Below are positions 56,421 to 64,000 of a DNA stretch of 64,000 nt, in pieces. The first letter of the stretch is position 1. Each line of letters opens with the position of its first letter. The stretch spans positions 2,418,001 to 2,482,000 of the forward strand of contig OY288248.1 in NCBI GenBank assembly GCA_958450325.1, in the 5' to 3' direction. Below the pieces are notes generated by a model that saw only the letters and a list, made by a program, of their open reading frames with translations, had not been told where the DNA came from and ran no database searches. A program made the position numbers and the translations under genes. The DNA is from Agrostemma githago. Taxonomy: Eukaryota > Streptophyta > Magnoliopsida > Caryophyllales > Caryophyllaceae.

Positions 56421-58440
56421 TCACCCGATTTTAGTATTTCTCACTTTATAATTCTAATTTCTCATACAATTCTTCATCTACGGTTTCATCTAAACTCTTC
56501 TTTTATTGTCTTCTTCTAAAAAACAATTTACCCGCCAAAATTTTTCATGGTGTAATCCCATATAAATTTTAACGCAATACAGTGGCGGAAACACGGTAGA
56601 TTTGGGATTAAAACACAATGATGTTCTATATTTTAGAAAAAGAACGGTCAGTCAATACAAAGACAACTTTTACAAAATGACTAAAAATAAAAAATTCTCC
56701 AAATTAATCGAGCGGAGTAAAATCCATGTCACTCGCTAGCTCACACCCAAAACTCAGCATTAGTAACGACGACGTTCTCCCAACCATATTACATGACATT
56801 AAAGCATAATTAATATTACATCAAAATAGTTCAAAATCAAAAACGTTTAAAATAAGATAATTCAAAATAATTGTCAACTTGTAAGTCAATATCAACAAAT
56901 AGTAATAACGGCGTTATGGATATTAATCAATACTCGGTACAATAGAATAGACTTTCACTAGAGACATACTAAACTAGCTTCGAGAACTCAGTCAAAACAA
57001 ATCAGACTTCGGTTTCTAACTAGGCAACTCATTCATAATAAGACGACGACTTATAATGCGAGGTCCTAGCTTAACTAAATATGCACACCCCTCTTGGAAC
57101 ACCAAATGTGTCCAGTTCAACCCGACGACGTCTTACGTGCGAGGTACGAGCTTAAGGTCAAAATGAACATGCACTCCAACACAAAAACATGCTCAGTTCA
57201 ACAACCAATGCATCCCACTCGAATATACTAGCCTTATAGCTGATGGCAAAACGTATACTCTAGACTGTATTACTATACCCGTACAATTCAACAGGATTAT
57301 AGTTCGTTCTTCAAAAGAGAAAACTTTATAGATATAGAACTTTTCTTAAAATAATAACTTTTCAAAAGTAGGTACTATTATAAATAAAAATCAATTAAAA
57401 TAAGAGTTATATAAAATAGTAGTTAATATCAGGCCTCAAGATGTAAACATTATATTTATTATATAAATTTATAATTCATGATTAAAAGTCAACTAAAGTT
57501 AAAGTCATAATTATTACTTAAAAGATTGTAGTTTAAGTAATTAAAAGTATTTAAATAGATTACCGTAAAATTTAACAGATTTTCCAGAACTGTACTGTCT
57601 TACCATAAAATTCATAATTAAATCATTAAAAATCAAAACAACATAATACGAGTGGGGTTGAAAACTTTAGAAACTTAGTTACAACTTTTATTTTTGGAGA
57701 AAATCCAAATTCCAAATAAAACATGAAATTTTATTCGCATGTTAACAAACTGTCAGAATTAGACACCCGATTGTATTTCTTTAATAAAAGATGTTTAAAA
57801 ATTGATTTTAAATAAAATCAAATTGGAAACGTTAACTAGACTCTTCATATAGTTTATGCAAGTAAATTATCAAGATTAAATACAAAGTTTATTATATGTT
57901 TCAATTTAGATCTTTTCACAACGGACAGAATCACGGATTAGTTTGACACCTGTTCATAAACAATTTATTTTGACCAAACGACTTGGAGTTAGTTTACGAA
58001 ATTAAATAGATATAAATTAGACGTAAAATAAACAATAGTCTCTTTTCAAAGTTTTCGGAAATAAAATCTTTAAGTATTAATTCGCACAAAAACACTAACA
58101 GATGCCGAAGTCTTGGCAGTGCCACGTGGACCGTGGAAGATGTACACCTAAAAGTGATCGTGTTGTCCAAAAGCTCGTCGAAGGATTTAGACTCCTTGGA
58201 CTATCAGAATACGGACTGACCTCATTGTTAATATGCTTCCACCCCTACTTCCTTCCTTCCGACATGGAGTATCAGTATCACCTGTTTCACCAGACATTAA
58301 TGGATACTCTTCGTCATCAGAAGAAGCAAGATTAGAATCCCTATACCTAGGTGTTCTTGACCAGCAACACAATATCCCACAACCAACATACTACTTTTGC
58401 ATCAAAGTTATCGAATTTGTTGCCTAAATCACTAATGATT
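56421..58440. other. Intergenic, A/T-rich repeat remnants
   Basis: Contains the TGTAATCCC...GGCGGAAACAC block shared with 52913. A minus-strand open frame at 58187-58372 (RYRDSNLASSDDEEYP) looks protein-like but I cannot name it. No complete gene. Confidence 0.4.
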
Positions 58441-58454
58441 AAAACAAAGTAGTA

Positions 58455-59090
58455 CCATACTTCTCCTCTATAGTCTGAGTCTCCTTAACACGGGACGGGA
58501 CTTCAACTGCTCTTTAGCAACCTTGATGTTCTTGTAACATAACTCGGCTTGAGACGGAGCTGCTTGCATATGAACGAACATCTTGGCCTTTATCAAATGC
58601 CTCCCAAACATCTAAGTTCAATTGCTTCAACTCTAAAGCTTCACCACTGAGCACTGAGCACTGAGCCTGTTTTGATAGAAAAAAAAGATATAAAGCCAAC
58701 TTAATCATGCAAACTATACTACCTTCAATTGATTGATTCCAAACTACCAATCCACTCACTCCTTGAAGACAAACTTACAAAATTTACATTCCTTATACAA
58801 AGAGGTTTTGGAGAATTATAATAGAGAAAAGCATTGTCAAAGTGTCATCTAGTAGATCGTAAAAAGTTCTAATAGGTAGGTCGGAATGTATTGAGAGGAG
58901 TACTGAATTCAGTGTACGTACTGCATAAAACTTGTCATTGGGATCAGCATCTGGAAGAGGAAATTCACGCATAAACCGCGGTTTAGGGTCATAGTAGGCA
59001 GAATTAACATCTAGATTCAAAAGGTATTTTGCTGTACCCTCCAGAATACGCAAGTTCCTGCAAGTTTTTGAAGATGCGCCATCAGCAAAC
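58455..59090 (-). pseudogene. SLU7 splicing-factor gene fragment
   Basis: Two decayed exon blocks on the minus strand. 59087-58920: RNLRILEGTAKYLLNLDVNS, then YYDPKPRFMREFPLPDADPN and DKFYA. 58648-58455: SGEALELKQLNLDVWEAFDK and GQDV, then after a frameshift HMQAAPSQAEL, YKNIKVAKEQLKS and ETQTIEEKYG. These follow the order of SLU7, a second-step splicing factor. Splice-like edges (GCA|GTACGT; AACAG|GCTCAG) remain between the blocks, so it came from genomic DNA rather than a retrocopy. At least one frameshift and missing flanking exons make it non-functional. Confidence 0.75.
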
Positions 59091-59689
59091 TACAACAAAC
59101 GACCAAAACAGGTTATAATGACACTTTAAGCAAAAGTATTTTCCACTATTCCTTCTCAGAAACGCTACATCAGCAAACCACACCAATACATCAAACAAGA
59201 TGGACAAATCAGGTACAACATTCAAGTGATCTTTGTGCATCGAAGAAAACCCCATTCAAATAATAGCTACAAAATTAAACGCGACATTGATGAAATTAAA
59301 CACGAAATTGATGATAATCACAGAAAATAATACCTAAATATCCAAGAAAACCCCATGATACAACATTCAATCGATCAATCAGCTACACCAAATCACAAAA
59401 TTAACAAAACAAAACACGAAATTATCGATTAATCACGGAAAACAATACCTGCCCAACACTCAATAAGGTACAAGGAGAAGGAGAAGTATGCCCAGAACAA
59501 GAACTTGCAGAAAATGTATTTGACTGAATAAACAAATTGTTTCTAATTTAAATTAGTCAAACCTTGAACTGAGCTGCTACGGGCTTACAGAAAGAACATA
59601 CAACAGCAAAAAAATCATGTAAACCAAGTTTAGAGGAGCGACAGTTTGATAGATGACTAACCCAGATTGCATAATCAACTGAGTATTAA

Positions 59690-60940
59690 TCATAGATTAA
59701 TTCCGTGGAGGAAGAATAAATTTCCTCTGTAGTTAATCGTTCTACTTTCAGCCCCGACACACCACAAATGACCCTGCAATTCCAGCCGTCTTTCCACCCT
59801 AGCCGTGTCCCACACAAACTTAAATAACCCCAACGCTCTGTCTAATTGCTTAATTCCACTCCAAATCATGTTTTCTTCACCGGATGTCAAAAATTTTCCC
59901 ATATATAAACACAACCGATCATCCTCACCCCCCATCTCACTTAATCCACCAGATGCATCCACCTCCATATCTTGTATAGTCCGATGCAGGTAATAACGAA
60001 GGAGGGTAAACAGGCACCGAGATGAGTGACCAAGTGTCTTAAGGAGCCTCTTTTGGACTAAGCTTTCACGGTGTTGGACCTCCTTGTACCCTATATCACG
60101 ATCAATGACCACGTCTTTGATTTGACTAAGCCCTTCTTTCATTGCCTCGAGTTTTGAAACATGGAATGCTAGATCTTCTTCGTGTTTTAGGTAACCAATG
60201 AGGTCTCGGAACATTTCAAGAACTTCCTCCCATTTCCGAGATGAAGGAGAATCAGGTACTTTAGCTGCTTTAGGCCTCATCCATGAAGACGTGACCTCAT
60301 CTTGACGACAAGCTGTCTCTTCTAAGAACTTTAGACAGGTGGCGACAATTTGTTGACCCATAAACGTCCCTTTGCCAGGACTATGATGAGTATCCAATAA
60401 TTCAATCTCGGCTTTCAGCCCATGGAGTATTTCTTCAAGTGCTCCAGTCCATATCCGGTGTTGAGTGATCTGTGGGCATATAGCTACCCGAACAGTTTTT
60501 CTTTGTTGAGCAGAAATATTCAAAAAATTGCATACTTTTGTGAACGTGTCAACCGTGATTGGATCCCTTTCAATGGATTTGGTAAAACAAATGAGTGAGT
60601 GGCCTCCTTTTGTTCCCGCCATTGCAGCTTTCATGCTCTTCATTACTTCCTCCTGTCCAAGAAAAGTTCTAAAGAGAGCCTTAAAATTGTACATGTTTCG
60701 AAGGAGACGTTCATCATTGACAATCGAATTGTCATTGATATTTATCAACTTCTTATCAACTAAATCCACATGCTTTAGCCGATTGCTCAACTTTATGAAT
60801 CCAGGATAATTCTCCCGGTACCATTCTAATGGTAACCTTTCTTCATGAAATGACTCTGCTGCATTTAGATGTGCAAAACCATTTCTTAGAGTTTTAAAGA
60901 CACCCTTTGAACCAGTAGAAAACCCTGAACATAGTTGCAT
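59690..60940 (-). CDS. Plant-specific protein, large last exon; family not named
   Basis: Open for 416 residues to TAA, ending YRGNLFFLHGINL. Seen: FSTGSKGVFKTLRNGFAHL, RLPLEWYRENYPGF, HSLICFTKSIERDPIT, VRVAICPQITQHRIWTGALE, a predicted coiled region around EDLAFHVSKLEAMKEGLSQI, and CLFTLLRYYLHRTIQDMEVD. No catalytic motif, signal peptide or membrane span is evident. The ATG at 60940 may not be the true start: an acceptor TATGTTCAG|GG lies five codons in, and the family-like SxSTGSKxVFKTL start suggests upstream exons that I could not place in 61-62 kb. I believe relatives exist across plants, but I cannot assign a function. The SLU7 fragment lies downstream. Confidence 0.7.
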   Translation of the reverse strand: MQLCSGFSTGSKGVFKTLRNGFAHLNAAESFHEERLPLEWYRENYPGFIKLSNRLKHVDLVDKKLININDNSIVNDERLLRNMYNFKALFRTFLGQEEVMKSMKAAMAGTKGGHSLICFTKSIERDPITVDTFTKVCNFLNISAQQRKTVRVAICPQITQHRIWTGALEEILHGLKAEIELLDTHHSPGKGTFMGQQIVATCLKFLEETACRQDEVTSSWMRPKAAKVPDSPSSRKWEEVLEMFRDLIGYLKHEEDLAFHVSKLEAMKEGLSQIKDVVIDRDIGYKEVQHRESLVQKRLLKTLGHSSRCLFTLLRYYLHRTIQDMEVDASGGLSEMGGEDDRLCLYMGKFLTSGEENMIWSGIKQLDRALGLFKFVWDTARVERRLELQGHLWCVGAESRTINYRGNLFFLHGINL

Positions 60941-62821
60941 GATAAAAACTTGGGTGTCATCAGTATTTCGACATGTATGTTATTCACTAACGATTAATCC
61001 ACCTGAGACAATAAAGATTGCAAGCCATTAATATACTGCAAAATAGCAAAACTGTCAAGAGCCTAACATGCAAATACAGTCAGTCATGCAGATTTCAGAT
61101 GACCCAAGTTCCAAAACATGGCAGCAAAAAAAACAAACAGATATTCTACATTGTACACTAGTTTTTGGGGTTTTCTAAGTTATACCAATGCCTATTTGAA
61201 ATTCTATGTTGTAACTATCACCTCTTATACTCACTTCGTTCAAGTCCAAGCTTCACTTCTTTTTCACGTTTGACAACGGGCATTTTCCATTGTTTATAAA
61301 GACGAATCAAACAAGATCCCATATGAATATATTTTCTCTAATAGATTGTCGTGAATATCGAAAGTTCTCATTGATTGTGAACAGTGTCGAAAAGAGAAAA
61401 GGGAAGCCTGGACTTGAACGGGGAGTAATAGTTTATAACTTTATACCGTGACGGCGTCAGTGTTACCAGATTCGCAGTTCGCCGGCGTGATTTCCGAACT
61501 AGTTCGCCCGATTTACGAACCATCACCAATGAAGAGAAATTTGAAATAGAAAATGGTGAATCAAACAACAAAAATCAATCGGGAAGAAATACTATTACCT
61601 TGACTCCCTAAAAGGCAAAGACTTTAAACTGATGAGCCCATGAAACGAACTGAGGAGGAGGAGGATAAGTGAGGAGGAAGAAATAAAGATGATACAGTAT
61701 ATTAGGAGGGGGAATAGCTTGATTTCAATTTTTTCAATTTTTTAGGAGGAAGATGAAAGATGAAGGAATAGGTTTGTCTTGTTTGCTTGCTCATGTACTT
61801 CCCGAAAACGGTAAGATTCCATGAATTGTATTTCTGGTAGTTGCGGAAACGATAAGATTTCATGAATGGTATTTCTAGGAGTTGTTTGGTTACCCAAAAG
61901 TAAAAAAAAAATAGGGAATTCAAACTTATCCATGAGTTGCAATTATGTAGAACTCGCTCACCAACCTCCTCGGTGAGTTGCACTTTCCACGTCCCGATTT
62001 CTTCAGATGATTTTTTTATCATTCTACACTCATCTATTTCGGCAGATATTAGAGCATTATTGGCTTATTGCAAGAGCATGAACCAAAAATAAAAGAAAGA
62101 ATGACTGGATTAAATTTTGGCACCTATTAAAAATAAGGGAAATGATAAATACAAATCTAAGGGTTGTATCTAAGAGCCTAAAAGAAGAAACAAATTCTTA
62201 ATACTTATATTAATGATATAGATATATGTGCAATTTGTTCTTTAATTTTTACGTTTATACTCATTTTGGAAGATATTTAATGTTTAAAGACAACCTTAAG
62301 AATTGTATTTAACTTATCCTAGAAATAATACTCCTTCCCATCCAGACCAAAGATAACTTAGATCCACTTTTATCCTTACAAAAAAGAGGACCCAAGTTAC
62401 CTTTGGTCGGGATGAAAGCTAATAATTGGGATATCATAATCACCATTATACCTCTCTTAACCCTAAAAAAAGTCATTAGGTCAAGTTTGGGGGTGGGTGA
62501 TACAGTGCTAGGTTAACAGTCAACCCGTTCATAAAATCAAAAATTCAAAGACGGTGACATGGTAAGACTTATATTTTCGATAATAATAAATCCAAATTTG
62601 TTGACAAAGCAAGCTCTGGACTTTATTTTCTCATGGTAATACTAATAAGATCCATAATAATCCGAGAATAACTGTCACAAACTTATAACGATTCAAAATA
62701 TCATCTACATAAATAGATTAAAACAGCAAAATCATTTACGTATTACTATTATGATTTTTTAACTTATTGAGTGATATTATTTGAACCGTCACAGATTTGT
62801 ATATATATTATGACGTATATA
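60941..62821. other. Intergenic with segmental duplicate copy 2
   Basis: 61475-62000 is the second copy of the duplicated segment at 54895. 61785-61880 has a ~45-bp tandem pair (AACGRTAAGATTYCATGAATKG with TATTTCTRG). 62331-62419 looks like a very small Stowaway-like element (CTCCTTCCCATCCAGACCAAA / TTTGGTCGGGATGAAAG). No further gene found. Confidence 0.5.
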
Positions 62822-64000
62822 TTACTGTGACTTTTGAGACCCGTCGTCCACGACAGACCACAAGCCCAAATGACCCGCATTAGGAGCTGAGCAGTTGCTC
62901 CGAATCTCCCCTTGTGTACCCGTCAACACATTAAGCTGACCCATCTTCAGCATCCCAACTATAAACTTCTCAAAGAAAAGTGTTTGATTCACTGCAAAGC
63001 TAATGACAATATCCTTAGTCCTTGAGTCAGTGAACAACGTCTGATCCGACGTGAACAACCCTTGTCGATTCATAAGGTCGACGTAGTACTTGTTGTCGAA
63101 AAAGTTGGGTGTTCGTATGTCCAACACGGTCGTGTTGATGGTATTAGCAGCGGGACAAGTGAGTTTTAGGTTATTGGCAAACGTCTGGTCCATGGTACTG
63201 GTCGATTCCTGTGTAGGGTAGAGTCGGTTGGTGAAGGACGTGCAATTGGCTCGACCGATTGTGTGGGCCCCTGAAAGGGCCACGAGGTCTGTGGCGGTTA
63301 GGTTTTTGGTGGCGAGTGAGTTGATGAGTTGGGTCGTGTTGGACGTTGGTGGTGGTAGATTTGCTAGGGTTACATTTCTTGTTGCAAAGTTTAGACCATC
63401 CCTTCTTCCCAAGGGTATGCCATAGAATGGCCCTCCTGCCTGCAAATCCATAACAACACAATAAATCATGTAATTTTTCTCTCTCGATCATTTGTTTACT
63501 TTTATATATTGCTTTTTTATTTTTATTAATTACTATATGGGAGGGGAGGGTGGATTTAATTACCACTCGGTTAAAACATTTTGTATTTTAGTAAACCGAG
63601 TTAAGGAAAAGCGATAAAACATACGAGGAGAACAGATTCGCGAGCAGCTAGAGCAGTGATATCGGCACAAGATACTTTTCCAAGACCACATTGAGCTTGC
63701 ACAAGAGCTTGAAGGTCATTTATGATCTTAAAGGCTTCGGGTCTCAAACTTAGGTTCGGTGGTGCATTCTTCTCACTCGGTCCACTAGCCGACCCATCCA
63801 ACAGCACGGATCCATCGCATCCCTAACAACACATTATATCATATTCCCGCGATTATTCCAATTAATTAATTTAACAAAAATAAAAATTACGAGTATATAC
63901 ATACACACACATACTTGAACAAAGCAGTCGTGGAAGTGAAGACGGAGGAGGCCAGCGGCTTGAGTGATGTCGGTCATGAAGACTTGGAAGAGGTGGTTTC
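62822..64000 (-). CDS. PER12: Class III peroxidase, PER12 type (5' partial)
   Basis: Secreted haem peroxidase acting in the cell wall on phenolics with H2O2. Minus strand exons: 64000-63915 (partial), 63822-63625 and 63439-62822. Seen: distal haem site LLRLHFHDCF, Ca-site GCDGSVLLDGSASGPSEKNA, CADITALAARESVLL, GRRDGLNFATRN, proximal histidine LVALSGAHTIGRANC, then LYPTQES, YYVDLMNRQGLFTSDQ, MLKMGQLNVLTGTQGEIRSN and conserved late cysteines. Several NXS/T sequons fit glycosylation. The C-terminal tail (LGLWSVVDDGSQKSQ) is longer than average. Signal peptide and first residues are beyond the window edge. Closest to Arabidopsis PER12 by memory of DLVALSGGHTIG...MNRQGLFTSDQ. Confidence 0.92.

Overview
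This window is nuclear DNA from a flowering plant, most likely a eudicot. It has intron-rich genes with GT-AG and two GC-AG introns, an A/T-rich intergenic background, and many short plant transposons (Stowaway and hAT MITEs, tRNA-derived SINEs, a miniature LTR element, a Mutator-like element). Family-level origin cannot be settled from the sequence alone. From memory, several genes have Arabidopsis counterparts that sit close together on chromosome 1 (RGI5, TAR3/TAR4, OHP2, PMK), which suggests a conserved ancestral block.

Layout, left to right. 3-3198 (+): an LRR receptor kinase of the RGI5 type, cut by the window start. 4717-6438 (+): acidic ribosomal protein P3. 8273-10850 (-): choline/ethanolamine kinase in six coding exons, with its promoter and a probable 5'UTR intron up to about 11.92 kb. 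14236-32024 (+): a tandem array of four intact five-exon (one four-exon) alliinase/tryptophan-aminotransferase-related (TAR3/TAR4-type) genes plus one orphan last exon. Their introns and spacers carry MITEs, SINEs and a 1.35-kb LTR element. 32.3-33.9 kb: MITE nests. 34285-37107 (+): a conserved plant protein of unknown function. 38468-39090 (+): OHP2, a one-helix light-harvesting-like protein. 39360-40676 (-): a WNK-family kinase. 41394-44877: a complete 3.48-kb Mutator-like element with about 440-bp inverted repeats, a 9-bp target duplication and two convergent genes. 45.3-45.64 kb (-): a broken 3' end of a RABA4-type GTPase gene. 46602-52889 (-): phosphomevalonate kinase in ten exons. 53-58 kb: repeats and a copy of a segment that recurs at 61.5 kb. 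58.45-59.09 kb (-): a decayed piece of the splicing factor gene SLU7. 59690-60940 (-): a large exon of a plant-specific gene I cannot name. 62822-64000 (-): a PER12-type class III peroxidase, cut by the window end.

The genes do not form one pathway. Each is an independent eukaryotic transcription unit (signalling, translation, phospholipid synthesis, PLP enzyme, photosystem assembly, isoprenoid synthesis, cell-wall peroxidase). The clearest story is evolutionary. The TAR-like array shows repeated duplication of a unit that includes promoter and 3' flank, precise loss of one intron in one copy, decay of another copy to a single exon, and layered transposon insertions that can be ordered in time. 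The Mutator-like element has two genes starting inside its inverted repeats, and its empty target site is preserved in a neighbouring duplicate.
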